Source: JABDMH01 sp965223165
GTDB taxonomy: Bacteria; Bacteroidota; Bacteroidia; Chitinophagales; Saprospiraceae
Assembly (NCBI GenBank): GCA_965223165.1
Contig: CBDCVQ010000011.1
Span: 186,001 to 250,000, forward strand
DNA: 64,000 nt
Direction: 5' to 3'
Below the pieces are notes generated by a model. That model did no database searches. It saw nothing but the letters and a program-made list of their open reading frames with translations, and was not told the DNA's origin. The translations under genes and the position numbers were made by a program. Below are positions 17,436 to 26,775 of this stretch, one piece after another (the first letter of the stretch is position 1; the number at the start of each line of letters is the position of its first letter).

Positions 17436-19415
17436 GTGCCCAACATGTTCGATCATAGCAGCAGACATCTCCGGAGCATCACCCTGCTCGCCCTCATGTT
17501 GTTCCTTCCTTACGTGATGGGATTTGTTCAGCCTCGGCATTGGTGGGCCACGCATCACGGCTTTTTCCTCCCTGCACCCTGGAATATGCTCAGTCTGGTC
17601 GCACCGGCATTCCTATTGCTCCTCGGTTATGTGGCCGGTGCCAGCAGGAGGATTCCGGCCTGGAGTCCCGTTGGAGACTCCGTGACCGGAAGATTGGCCA
17701 TTTCCATAGGTCTGGGACTGCTCTTCTTTCACTTTCCCATGGTGTCTGATTACTACGGCAATGCTCGTTCGTTCCTACCGCTGGTGGACGAGGTGGTCGA
17801 GCAACTGCCGCACGATTTTGTCAGCGATCTGTTCTCCTTACGATTTGAAGCGGGGCAAGGGCGACAAGGGGTCATGCTGCTCTACACCTGGCTTTCGTAT
17901 GTATTTCAGGTGCCCTATCAGCAGATATTTCTGGTGTCCAATGCCGTGTGTGGTGGCCTGTTCATCTTTGTCTGGTTGACGGCAGTCGAGCGGCGGGTAA
18001 AAAATCCCGCCTGGCGGATGGCCCTGTCGATCGCAGGCATCTGCAGTCCATTCCTCCTCGTATTCCTGGGGCATATCGAGACCTACGCCCCCCTTTATCT
18101 TCTCCTATTGATCGCGATGCTGTCCATCTCTCAATGGGTCAGAACAAAACAAGTCAGATGGCTGGTTTTGCTAGTCCTGTTGCAACTGGTCGGCATTCGT
18201 TTTCACATGCTGATGACCCTAACCTTGCCTGCAACTGCCCTCCTCATCGCCCACCAATATGCCTCCCATCTGCTGCCCGCCAAGATATTGCACCTCAAGG
18301 GACTACTACAATGGATCTTTCTACCCACCTGCCTGGTAGGTTTGTGGGCCTACTTCTTCTTGCTGGGTGATCACAAAGATCCACGGACACTGGATCACGT
18401 CAACGATATCGAGCGGCTTTTCCTTCCGATTATTTCTCCGCCAGCTCCTTTGGACAAGTATAACCTGCTCAGCCTCAATCATATTTTCGACTTCGGATTG
18501 AATATCATCGGTTGGTCTCCGGCGATCCTCTTTATCTTTGGTGTTTGCACGTTGTCCAACCGATGGAAGAAGGTCAAGGAGCGCCTGGATTTCGCAATGA
18601 TCTTACTCAGTTTTCTGCTAATTACGGCCTTCCTTTTCATGTTCAATCCCTTGCTATCGCTGCCCATGGATTGGGACCTCTTCGCTTTCCCGTTCCCCCT
18701 TTTGCTGGCTCTGGTTTTGATGCTTGCGGAGGAAATCGGTGATGAGGGGACGCAGGCAAATGTCTTGCTCAAGGTGGTGGCATTTGCCCTGTTGGGTCTT
18801 CCGACTTTTTTTGTACACAATGCTATACCCGCCCTATCCGACCGAATGGAACAGGTAGGTCTACACGTCTATCGTACGTATTATCTGCATTCAAGCACCT
18901 ACCTCCTCTATGCCTTGCAAATGGTGCCAAACGATCTCCCTCTGTATAAGGATCGCAAGCGGGAGCTCATCCGGCAGTTGAGACCTGAGGCACTGCCGGG
19001 AAAAGACAAACACTACGGCTTGCTACTCACCGACAGTGGCATATTGGCGTACCGGGCAGATAATGATTTCGCGGCCGCGCACCGATATTTCCTAGAGGCG
19101 CTCAGCTACGACCCCGGGGAGCTGGAAAATGTCCGATGGCTCGTCCGCACCAGTAGCTCGATGCAAGACTTCGATGCGGCGGTCAAGTATGCCGATCGCC
19201 TGGTGGAGCAGGCTTACCCCGATACACTGACGTCCTTGCAGGTCGGCCTGCATGCCGCCTTACTCGCTGACCAAAAGACAAAGGCGCTGCAATACGCAGC
19301 AGCCTATCTTCAACGGCAACCAGCGCACAACCTCATCCAACAAGTGCGCGAGGGCCTCCTGCAGAACGAGGATCGTCGCGCACTCGCTCGGCTCATGGAG
19401 GGTCTAAATCAATGA
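17436..19415 (+). CDS. Polytopic membrane protein, GT-C-like GHxExYAP family
   Basis: This 659-residue paralogue of the proteins at 803 and 21247 shares all five motifs: HWWATHH near residue 36, SDYYGNA in the first loop, GHIETYAP, FLP followed by DKYNLLSLNH, and LPMDWDLF. About ten helices precede a soluble helical-repeat C-terminus. The GTG at 17436 is used here; an ATG at 17445 is equally possible. Note that the YGD of the paralogues is YGN here, while the Asp three residues before the Gly is kept. It overlaps the next gene by 4 bp (ATGA), which implies translational coupling. Confidence 0.8.
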   Translation: MPNMFDHSSRHLRSITLLALMLFLPYVMGFVQPRHWWATHHGFFLPAPWNMLSLVAPAFLLLLGYVAGASRRIPAWSPVGDSVTGRLAISIGLGLLFFHFPMVSDYYGNARSFLPLVDEVVEQLPHDFVSDLFSLRFEAGQGRQGVMLLYTWLSYVFQVPYQQIFLVSNAVCGGLFIFVWLTAVERRVKNPAWRMALSIAGICSPFLLVFLGHIETYAPLYLLLLIAMLSISQWVRTKQVRWLVLLVLLQLVGIRFHMLMTLTLPATALLIAHQYASHLLPAKILHLKGLLQWIFLPTCLVGLWAYFFLLGDHKDPRTLDHVNDIERLFLPIISPPAPLDKYNLLSLNHIFDFGLNIIGWSPAILFIFGVCTLSNRWKKVKERLDFAMILLSFLLITAFLFMFNPLLSLPMDWDLFAFPFPLLLALVLMLAEEIGDEGTQANVLLKVVAFALLGLPTFFVHNAIPALSDRMEQVGLHVYRTYYLHSSTYLLYALQMVPNDLPLYKDRKRELIRQLRPEALPGKDKHYGLLLTDSGILAYRADNDFAAAHRYFLEALSYDPGELENVRWLVRTSSSMQDFDAAVKYADRLVEQAYPDTLTSLQVGLHAALLADQKTKALQYAAAYLQRQPAHNLIQQVREGLLQNEDRRALARLMEGLNQ

Positions 19416-19942
19416 GATTCTGGCATTTTCTACTTTTGACAAAAGATGTACGTAGACGATCTCGGGACCCCATGAAGCGTTTGTCTCAATCCAGGTGGTA
19501 CTTGCCGGTGCTTGCCAGTGTTCTTGCTCTACAGTTTGTAGGGAGCAGGGCGATATCCGAACCCTATCCCGCCTTTGTACTTCCTGCCTTTGGTGCCGTG
19601 CCTTCTGAAGAAAACACGATCACCTGTCCACAAATCGAGGCCACGCTGCACAGTGGTGACCGCATAATCAAGAAGCTAGCCGTCGAGCAACTACTCCCAC
19701 CGCTGGAAGGTGCATTTGCCCATCAAATCCTATACGCGGCCTTTGACATCTCATCAGCCGGGACTTCGGATTCGAGGAGGAAAGAGGAAATCCTCCGGCA
19801 GTTGGCTCTTAATGTCCGAGGTCACTGCTCTGAGGGCGTCCAATGTAGACTGGCGCTCAAGTGGAAATTACTCACCCTAGATGTCCGTACCGCTCAGATC
19901 CTGGATGAACAAATAGTGCGGACAGATCAGCAGCGCCTATAA
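19412..19942 (+). CDS. Hypothetical membrane-anchored or exported protein, partner of HTTM-like protein
   Basis: This protein of up to 176 residues matches no family I recognise. A basic N-terminus leads into one hydrophobic segment (about residues 28-46), then PYPAFVLPAFG and a mixed soluble region with three Cys. An internal ATG at 19472 gives a shorter form that still has the hydrophobic segment. The start overlaps the previous stop in ATGA and the stop is one base before the next gene, so it is tightly coupled on both sides. That placement suggests a small periplasmic partner of the HTTM-like protein. Function is unknown. Confidence 0.65.
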   Translation: MRFWHFLLLTKDVRRRSRDPMKRLSQSRWYLPVLASVLALQFVGSRAISEPYPAFVLPAFGAVPSEENTITCPQIEATLHSGDRIIKKLAVEQLLPPLEGAFAHQILYAAFDISSAGTSDSRRKEEILRQLALNVRGHCSEGVQCRLALKWKLLTLDVRTAQILDEQIVRTDQQRL

Positions 19943-19943
19943 G

Positions 19944-21029
19944 ATGCCTTGGCTACATCAATTGTGGGTATCCGAAGACCATCGGTTGCGCTCGGGCTAT
20001 AGCGCCGGCGACAAAAGTCTGGCCATGGTGCGTATCATCTTTGCCGCTACGTGCTTATTTATTACGGGCATCCATGACTTTTCGACGATCGGTCACTGGC
20101 CGGCCGATCTATACGATCCGCCGTTGTCGATCGCCCTATTCTTCGCCGAGTTTCCGGCACCATGGTTCTTTTGGTTCATTACCGTGCTGCTACAATTGCT
20201 GTTTGTCGCGCTTTTAATCGGGTGGCGTACCCCTTGGGTGTCGGTGGCGATTACCCTGCTGTTGATTGTTGGCAACTCCTTCAAGTATTCGGCAGGCAAG
20301 ATCAACCACGATATTCTGTTTGTCATTACTCCCCTTGTCATGGCCTTTGCCGGTTGGGGCAATCAGGTATCCTGGGATGCGCAACGAGGACGACAAATCA
20401 CAAATCGTTTTCCCGGTCTTATGACTATGGCATTCTTGCTTGCGTTTGGTATGGCGTGTAGCGCGTTTATCAAGGTTTGGGCAGGCTGGTTGGATCCGGA
20501 CACACAGGCGATCAAGGCGTTTGTCATCCGGCGCTTGTACACCTTTGACGAAGTCGCCCTGCTTAGTCGCCCTGCGCTGACGCTCGGATCGGTGCTGCTT
20601 TGGGAGGCATTAGACTATTTGGTGGTCGCCATAGAAGGGAGTGTGCTGCTTTTTTTTATGTGGCCATCCAAGTTTCGATGGGCCATTGTCCTCCTCATCG
20701 TCTTTCACCTCGGATCAACCTTAGTCATGACGATCGCTTTTGCGCTGCACCTGCCGGTCTATCTCCTCTTCCTGGCGGTTGGATGGCCATCTGATCGGAC
20801 GGAAGACGCCCCTGCCACCAGATCTTGGACGATGATTATGATGCTGGGGCTGGCCGTAGTATTGCTGCTGCAAATGACGGCAGGCCAGCTAAACCACCCA
20901 TCTCTCTTAAAGGTTGCGCTTGCGCCCTGGATTCCAGAGGTGCATCTATGGGTTTCCCTTGTCGCCTGGGTGGCTGCCCTGGGGGTTTTCCTTTGGGTCT
21001 CGTTGGTACAACCCTTGTCGAAGAAATAG
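19944..21029 (+). CDS. HTTM-like (VKOR/gamma-carboxylase-type) polytopic membrane protein
   Basis: This 361-residue protein has about eight to nine hydrophobic helices. The N-terminal part resembles HTTM-domain proteins: an LAMVRI first helix, a long loop with HWPADLYDPP, then SFKYSAGKINHD between helices. HTTM proteins are distantly related to vitamin K-dependent gamma-carboxylase; most bacterial members have no known function. It follows the small protein at 19412 by one base, and the two are likely a functional pair at the end of the run that starts with the DUF2723 gene. The family call is moderate. Confidence 0.6.
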   Translation: MPWLHQLWVSEDHRLRSGYSAGDKSLAMVRIIFAATCLFITGIHDFSTIGHWPADLYDPPLSIALFFAEFPAPWFFWFITVLLQLLFVALLIGWRTPWVSVAITLLLIVGNSFKYSAGKINHDILFVITPLVMAFAGWGNQVSWDAQRGRQITNRFPGLMTMAFLLAFGMACSAFIKVWAGWLDPDTQAIKAFVIRRLYTFDEVALLSRPALTLGSVLLWEALDYLVVAIEGSVLLFFMWPSKFRWAIVLLIVFHLGSTLVMTIAFALHLPVYLLFLAVGWPSDRTEDAPATRSWTMIMMLGLAVVLLLQMTAGQLNHPSLLKVALAPWIPEVHLWVSLVAWVAALGVFLWVSLVQPLSKK

Positions 21030-21246
21030 CGTCTACGGCTGCACCCTTGCAACTGCTCCGTAATCGTCCCCCGTTTTGCTCAACATTTCAACGGCTCCGC
21101 GATTAGACGTCTCACCCCTACCATAACCCCAGCACGTGCGTATAAGGCCTACCAACAGTGGCATGCGAACCCCCTATCGGTCCACCCTTGCATTTGCCAA
21201 CTTTTCAAGATCTTGAGCTCCCCTCATCATCTGTCATTGTGTAGCA

Positions 21247-23223
21247 ATGTGGATCGACCAACCGATAAAAAACCTGAACAAAGTAGCAGCCCTGATCGGG
21301 GGGACCATGTTGGTGCTGCACCTATTTGGCCTCATCTGGCCCGACACCTGGTGGTGCAGCCATTATCTGGCTTTTCTGCCGTGGGAGGTGCAAATGGGAT
21401 TCCTCCTGGGGGCGGGTACGCTGCTCCTGGTTTCACTTTGGGAGTGGCCTCCCGGCTGGGCCTCCGTGTTAAAGCCGCCGTCGGGTTGGTGGCCGGTCTT
21501 CATCATCCTCTCCACGGCCTGGCTGATGGGCGTATTCTTCCACCACTTTCCGATCGATCAAGACAACTACGGCGATGGACTCTCCTACCAGAACTATCTG
21601 GACCTGGTGCAGGGTCGACCGACCCAAGAATTCTACGACAACTGGCAGTTGATTGGATGGGCTCCCTCCATCGGCCGGCACAATATGGAGAATATGCTCG
21701 GGCTCATCAGCTACTATTTTAAGCTGAACTATCGCCAGATCTTCAGTTGGATGGACACCCTCTCGGGTGTGACCTTCGTACTGGTCTGGCTTTCCTTTGC
21801 CCACTACTACCTAGCGACCTGGCCGGCCAAGGCCTTGGCAGCGATCATCGGGATCACGGCACCCATGACCCAGATCTTCTACGGCCATATCGAACTTTAT
21901 GCGCCCACCTTTGCGCTGATGTCTATCTGGGTGGCCTTGTTTCTCCTGTACTTCAAGACATCGCGACGATTGTTTTTGTGGTGCTGCCTTGCACTCCTCT
22001 TTCTCATGTCATTGATGCACCAATTGACATATGCGCTCTTGCTCCTTTGGTCCCTGGCGATGCTGCATTCGTACCAAGGGCATCGTCCCTGGTTTAAAAA
22101 GCTCCTGACTGGGCGGGGCCTCTTGGAAGCCATTTATATTCCCGTGTTGCTGGTGGGAGCCTTTCTCTACTTTGTCGTTTTTGAGGATCACATTGATGCC
22201 CGCATTCTTGATGTGGAGGATGAGACCAAACGGTTGTTTCTCCCGCTTTTTTCGCCTGCTCCCCCATTTGACAAGTACAATCTTTTTAGTGGCTATCATC
22301 TGTTTGATTTCCTAAATGTCCTTTGGCAATGGTCACCTGGTGGTTGGCTGGTGCTGCTCTGCATACTTTCGATCTATCGCAAACAGATCAATTGGCGGCA
22401 GCCGGAGTTACTGCTGCTCGGTCTGGCGCTCATCCTCTTTGCCACGCTGCTATTTGTGCTCAACCCATTGCTCAGCATGCCGATGGACTGGGACCTATAC
22501 TCTTTTCCCGCGGTCATCTTGCTCTTCCTATCGATCGTACTACTCCATCAATTCGAAATGTCCGAACTGAGCTTCAAACTCCTACTGCCCACGCTGGCCG
22601 TGTCTGCATTTACGATACCGATGATCATGGTTAACCACCAACGGATGCCCCATGCGTTACGGCTCGAGAGTGTCGGCGTACATGTGCTCAAGAGCTATTA
22701 CGAGCGGGGCAGCTCCATCATCACATCGGCCTTCATCTGCCTACGGGACCGCAAGTTGCATCTGGAGCGCCTACCCAAGGTCGAAAGACGCATCAAGGCA
22801 TTCACCGACCGCGATGTCGACCGCCAATACGCCAGTCGGATCATTAAAGAGGGCGCAGACTACTATGCAACGGGAGATTACACCTTGGCCGAGGTGAAGT
22901 TTGCCATCGCCCACCTATACGCATCCGGTTATCCCGACAATCTGCAATGGAGCATGCTGGCAAACTTCCAATTGGGTGCCTTTGATTTTAGCTATTATTA
23001 CGCACAGAAACTGCTGGCTCTTGCGCATCCCAATCGGTACAAAGCTTTGCGGGTGGCACTGCACTGCGCACTCGAGGCCGGGTACTATCAGCGGGCGCTG
23101 GCGCACTGTGAAGAGGGTCTAAACTTGAACCCGGATGATGAACTCCTGCAGGTGGTGCGCCGGAGGCTCATGGATGGAGATCAAGTCGCAGAGATTAAGC
23201 TCCTGTTTCAGAGATCAGAATAA
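21247..23223 (+). CDS. Polytopic membrane protein, GT-C-like GHxExYAP family
   Basis: This 658-residue protein is the fourth member of the family in the window. Motifs are WWCSHYLAFLP after the first helix, QDNYGDG in the first loop, GHIELYAP, FLPLFSP followed by DKYNLFSGYH, and MPMDWDLY. About ten helices fill residues 18-455, and helical TPR-like repeats make up the C-terminus. It lies about 80 bp upstream of the UbiA-type transferase on the same strand. That is the closest link in the window between this family and an enzyme that makes a lipid-phosphate sugar. A 217-bp gap without recognisable features precedes it. Confidence 0.8.
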   Translation: MWIDQPIKNLNKVAALIGGTMLVLHLFGLIWPDTWWCSHYLAFLPWEVQMGFLLGAGTLLLVSLWEWPPGWASVLKPPSGWWPVFIILSTAWLMGVFFHHFPIDQDNYGDGLSYQNYLDLVQGRPTQEFYDNWQLIGWAPSIGRHNMENMLGLISYYFKLNYRQIFSWMDTLSGVTFVLVWLSFAHYYLATWPAKALAAIIGITAPMTQIFYGHIELYAPTFALMSIWVALFLLYFKTSRRLFLWCCLALLFLMSLMHQLTYALLLLWSLAMLHSYQGHRPWFKKLLTGRGLLEAIYIPVLLVGAFLYFVVFEDHIDARILDVEDETKRLFLPLFSPAPPFDKYNLFSGYHLFDFLNVLWQWSPGGWLVLLCILSIYRKQINWRQPELLLLGLALILFATLLFVLNPLLSMPMDWDLYSFPAVILLFLSIVLLHQFEMSELSFKLLLPTLAVSAFTIPMIMVNHQRMPHALRLESVGVHVLKSYYERGSSIITSAFICLRDRKLHLERLPKVERRIKAFTDRDVDRQYASRIIKEGADYYATGDYTLAEVKFAIAHLYASGYPDNLQWSMLANFQLGAFDFSYYYAQKLLALAHPNRYKALRVALHCALEAGYYQRALAHCEEGLNLNPDDELLQVVRRRLMDGDQVAEIKLLFQRSE

Positions 23224-23307
23224 AGAAACTTACATGTCGCCCATTGGTCATTCCATGAATCCAGCAGATCGGTCCCACTTGCCAAGTAGCCCAATTGTAC
23301 AGTGACT

Positions 23308-24174
23308 ATGCTCACCTTTGCACGGCTGCTGCGGGTACCGCAATGGATTAAGAATCTACTCCTGTTCTTTCCGATGATTTTTTCCGAAAATCTGACGGAC
23401 AGTGAGATGTTGGGGCGCACCGGTCTTGGCTTTGTTGCCTTTTGTATGATGGCCAGCTGCATTTATATCATCAATGACTATCGGGACATCGATCACGATC
23501 GCGTACATCCCACTAAGAAGACCAGACCCTTGGCCAGTGGCCTAGTCTCTGAGCGTACGGCTGCGAGACTAGCCGTCAGTCTGGGTGTCGTATCGCTGCT
23601 GGTCGCGGTAATAGTGGGTCGGGAGTTTGCCGGCATCTTACTCGTCTATCTCTTGATCAACCTGGCATACTCCTTTAAGCTCAAAGAAATTGCCCTGGTG
23701 GACATCAGTATCGTGGCGGCTGGCTATCTACTGCGGATTTTTGCCGGCGGCGTCATCGGTAGCATCCTCATATCCCATTGGATGATCCTGGTGACCTTCC
23801 TACTGGCCCTGTTCCTGGCGCTGGCCAAAAGGAGGGACGACATCCTGCTGCAAAAGAACCAAAACGTGACCGCCCGGGCAGCGATCTCCGGATACAATTT
23901 AGAATTCAGCAATGTAGCCCTGACGTTGGCCGGATCGGTCCTAGTCGTGGCCTACATCATGTATACGACTTCTCCCGAGGTGACGCAACGCATCGGCTCC
24001 AACTTGCTCTACTTGACCAGCCTACCGGTCATCATTGGCATCTTGAGATATTTCCAATTGATGATGGTCAGCGAAAGATCTTCCGATCCCTTTGACGTCC
24101 TGGTGAGAGATTCGTTTATTCAGATCATCGTCCTCCTCTGGCTGATCGCCACGGTCTGGATCATCTATGGATAA
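23308..24174 (+). CDS. UbiA-family prenyltransferase, decaprenyl-phosphate phosphoribosyltransferase type
   Basis: This 289-residue protein has eight or nine helices. The first Asp-rich motif reads INDYRDIDHD (about 55-64) and is followed by RVHPTKKTRPLASG; the second loop has LVDI with GYLLR. The HPTKxxRPxASG stretch marks the subgroup that moves ribose-5-phosphate from PRPP to polyprenyl phosphate (DPPR synthase), as in mycobacterial arabinan synthesis. It is unlike quinone-pathway UbiA. The product would be a lipid-linked phosphopentose, convertible to a sugar donor for GT-C enzymes. A GTG at 23302 is an alternative start. The HAD phosphatase follows 17 bp downstream. Confidence 0.85.
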   Translation: MLTFARLLRVPQWIKNLLLFFPMIFSENLTDSEMLGRTGLGFVAFCMMASCIYIINDYRDIDHDRVHPTKKTRPLASGLVSERTAARLAVSLGVVSLLVAVIVGREFAGILLVYLLINLAYSFKLKEIALVDISIVAAGYLLRIFAGGVIGSILISHWMILVTFLLALFLALAKRRDDILLQKNQNVTARAAISGYNLEFSNVALTLAGSVLVVAYIMYTTSPEVTQRIGSNLLYLTSLPVIIGILRYFQLMMVSERSSDPFDVLVRDSFIQIIVLLWLIATVWIIYG

Positions 24175-24191
24175 GACAAGTGTGCTGAGCG

Positions 24192-24812
24192 ATGAGCAGC
24201 GATAGCAAGGTTCTAGCCCTATTTGACTTTGATGGGACGATCACAACCAAAGACAGTTTTCGTCACTTTCTGATATTCAGTCATGGCCAACCAAGGTTTG
24301 CCATCAACCTATTATTGCTTGCACCCACCGTCGTTCTGTTCTTCCTAAGTCTCATCTCGGCGCAAAGAGCAAAGGAATTAGTGATCCGGAGATTCTACAG
24401 GGGTTTCCCCGCCGCTCAATTCGATGAGCTAGCCCGTCAGTTTGTTGCCAAGAAAATACCCGACTTGCTCCGACCCGCTGCCACGGCAAGACTGCACTGG
24501 CACCAACGGCAGGGACACCGGATCATCATCGTCAGTGCATCGCCCCAACAGGTGTTGCAACCCTTTGCCGATTCCCTAGGGATCGAACTCTTGGCCACTG
24601 GACTTGCAACAAACCGGGGTGCCTTGACCGGAGCACTGAGCACGCCCAATTGCCAAGGGGCAGAGAAGGTGAAAAGAATTAGAGCGCACCTGGATCTCGC
24701 AGACTACTCGAGCATCTACGCCTACGGCAACAGCCGGGGAGATCGCGCAATGCTTGCACTGGCACAGCATGCCTTTTACCGTTCGTTTCCAACACAAATC
24801 GAGGCGCACTAG
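24192..24812 (+). CDS. HAD-IB family phosphatase
   Basis: This 206-residue protein has HAD motif I FDFDGT at residues 11-16 (nucleophile Asp12, acid Asp14). Motif II is the Ser of IIVSAS, motif III contains the Lys of EKVKRI, and motif IV reads YGNSRGD. The arrangement is that of the SerB/CicA-like HAD-IB group. Placed 17 bp after a DPPR-synthase-type UbiA, it may remove the 5-phosphate from the polyprenyl-phosphoribose, the step assigned to a phosphatase beside the mycobacterial enzyme; this is inferred from context. Motif IV has Asn and Asp but not the canonical DD pair. Its stop interlocks with the convergent gene in a shared CTAG. Confidence 0.8.
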   Translation: MSSDSKVLALFDFDGTITTKDSFRHFLIFSHGQPRFAINLLLLAPTVVLFFLSLISAQRAKELVIRRFYRGFPAAQFDELARQFVAKKIPDLLRPAATARLHWHQRQGHRIIIVSASPQQVLQPFADSLGIELLATGLATNRGALTGALSTPNCQGAEKVKRIRAHLDLADYSSIYAYGNSRGDRAMLALAQHAFYRSFPTQIEAH

Positions 24813-26725
24813 TCCCGCCACCCCAACGCCTCCATGTGCTTGCGATCGACGTCGTGTCCAAGCTCCAAGGCTCTTTTTGCATCAAGCACGGCCTGCTCTT
24901 TTTGATCAAGTGCCAGGTACACTATCGACCGCAAGTGGTAAGATGAGCCCTGTGTTGCATTTAGGTCGATACTTTCATTCAGGTCGGCCAGTGCTGCCAT
25001 ATAGTCCTGGCGTCCCAGCAAAAAAGCGCCCCGATACTGATAGGTGCGAGCATCCTTAGGGTCCAAAGCTATTGCACGATCGTAGTGCAACCGTGCTTCT
25101 TCATGGCGTCCCAAGATTTCTAGAAGAACGGCTCGATTGAGATGAGCCAGCAGATAGGCCGGAGCAACGATGGTCGCTGCCGTGAGATCGCGTAATGCCC
25201 ATTCGGATTGGCCTTGTCGGAGGTGCAGAAGGCCACGATGCAGCAGCGCTGCCCCGTGGGTAGAATCCAATGCAATCGCCCGTGTATAGTCGCTCAATGC
25301 GTCGGAGACCCTTCCTAGCTTCTCATTGGCCCGACCCCGTTGTTCGTAGGCTGCTGCTGAGGCATCATTTAGTGCTAGACTGCGATTTAGGTCATCCCGC
25401 GCGCCGCTATGGTCATCCATGGCCAGTCGATAGGATGCCCGCGCCCGATAAAGGAAATCTTCTGCTGGATAATGGTCGATGGCGTCACTCCAAAAAGTCT
25501 CTCCATCTCGCCACACCGCACAGCGCTGATGGCTGGAGTAAGTTAGTAAACCGACGTAGGCGATAAGCAACAACAACCACAAGTAGGCCAAACGAGAAGC
25601 GACAGATCGTAACCAATCGTGCACCTGTACGGCCCCGCTAGCCAGGATAAAAAATAGACCGACGTATCCCAGATAGGTGAATCGATCTGCCATCATGGCT
25701 CGACCAAAGGGCAAGATCTGAAGCACGGGTAGCAGGCAAACCAGGAAAAATCCCAGACCAAAGACCAAGATCTTCGCTTGCCGCCTACTGCGGATGGCGA
25801 CCACTATCAAGACCACCAGGAGGAGGGTCATCAGATAATAGGTGGGGGGCAGCTCCGTGACGCTCTCGAAGGGATATGGATAGAAACTGGTCAGGCCCCA
25901 CGGCACGATGCACTTGAGCAAGTATATCATCGCGTTGTGGCCGCCAGTGATCGGTGTGAATAGCCAAGGATACTGCTCCATCCCCAACATAGCCTCCCCG
26001 GACTGCTGAGCCGAGACACCCAAATAGACAAAGAGCAATGTCAAGGCAAAAAAGGCCACCTTCTCCCGTAGCATGGACCCAAAATCGCTTCGCCCATGCC
26101 AGTAATCCAACAGTAAGAGGCAAAACGGAAACGTGATCGCCATGGGCTTGGAGCACAGACTCAAAAGACAAAAGAAGAAGGTCGCCAGAAAGAATTTGGA
26201 GAAGCCCGGCCGGGCCCGGAGCAAATGCGTCCAATACGCATGCATACCTAAGAGGTAAAAGAAGCTGTAGAGGACATCTTTCCGCGACGCAATCCAGGCG
26301 ACCGGTTCGACCTGCGTGGGATAAGTGGCAAAGAGCAAGCATGCCAAAAACGCGATGCTCTGACGACCGCTCAGCCGGTGACACAAGACATACACCAGTG
26401 ACACATTAGCTACATGCAACAGCAAATTGACCAGGTGATACCACTGGGCCTCCTGTCCCGCGAGTGCATAATCGAAAGCTAGTGTAGTAAAGGTGAGCGG
26501 CATATAAGCCCCGTGTATGGCCGGCCTGGCAAACAAGTCCCAGATATTACCAAGGGTCAGCTGGTGGATTTGCGTGTTTGACCAGACATAGCTGGTGTCG
26601 TCGTAGTAGGTCCAACCCAGTTCCAGTACAGGCCAGAACGTCCAAAGGGCAACCAAGGCACAGATCAGACCGCCCACCCAAGCGGGCACCGGATGATTGG
26701 TATTCTGAAGCTTTGGTTGGGCCAT
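24809..26725 (-). CDS. TMTC-like membrane protein: GT-C domain plus C-terminal TPR repeats
   Basis: This 638-residue protein is the third TMTC-like paralogue. YYDDTSYV (Asp42, Asp43) follows the first helix; MPLTFTTL, YPTQVEPVAW and ASRKDVLY follow. About ten helices precede six or so TPR units (about 415-630). Among the paralogues, the usual FGIHP before the second loop is FATYP here. The expected role is periplasmic transfer of a lipid-phosphate sugar. It overlaps the HAD gene by 4 bp at the 3' end, and the next leftward gene begins 50 bp behind its start. Confidence 0.85.
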   Translation of the reverse strand: MAQPKLQNTNHPVPAWVGGLICALVALWTFWPVLELGWTYYDDTSYVWSNTQIHQLTLGNIWDLFARPAIHGAYMPLTFTTLAFDYALAGQEAQWYHLVNLLLHVANVSLVYVLCHRLSGRQSIAFLACLLFATYPTQVEPVAWIASRKDVLYSFFYLLGMHAYWTHLLRARPGFSKFFLATFFFCLLSLCSKPMAITFPFCLLLLDYWHGRSDFGSMLREKVAFFALTLLFVYLGVSAQQSGEAMLGMEQYPWLFTPITGGHNAMIYLLKCIVPWGLTSFYPYPFESVTELPPTYYLMTLLLVVLIVVAIRSRRQAKILVFGLGFFLVCLLPVLQILPFGRAMMADRFTYLGYVGLFFILASGAVQVHDWLRSVASRLAYLWLLLLIAYVGLLTYSSHQRCAVWRDGETFWSDAIDHYPAEDFLYRARASYRLAMDDHSGARDDLNRSLALNDASAAAYEQRGRANEKLGRVSDALSDYTRAIALDSTHGAALLHRGLLHLRQGQSEWALRDLTAATIVAPAYLLAHLNRAVLLEILGRHEEARLHYDRAIALDPKDARTYQYRGAFLLGRQDYMAALADLNESIDLNATQGSSYHLRSIVYLALDQKEQAVLDAKRALELGHDVDRKHMEALGWRD

Positions 26726-26775
26726 TTTTTAAGATCGCCGCCATGGGCCGATCGAGCGACAAAGTATCATTCCTC

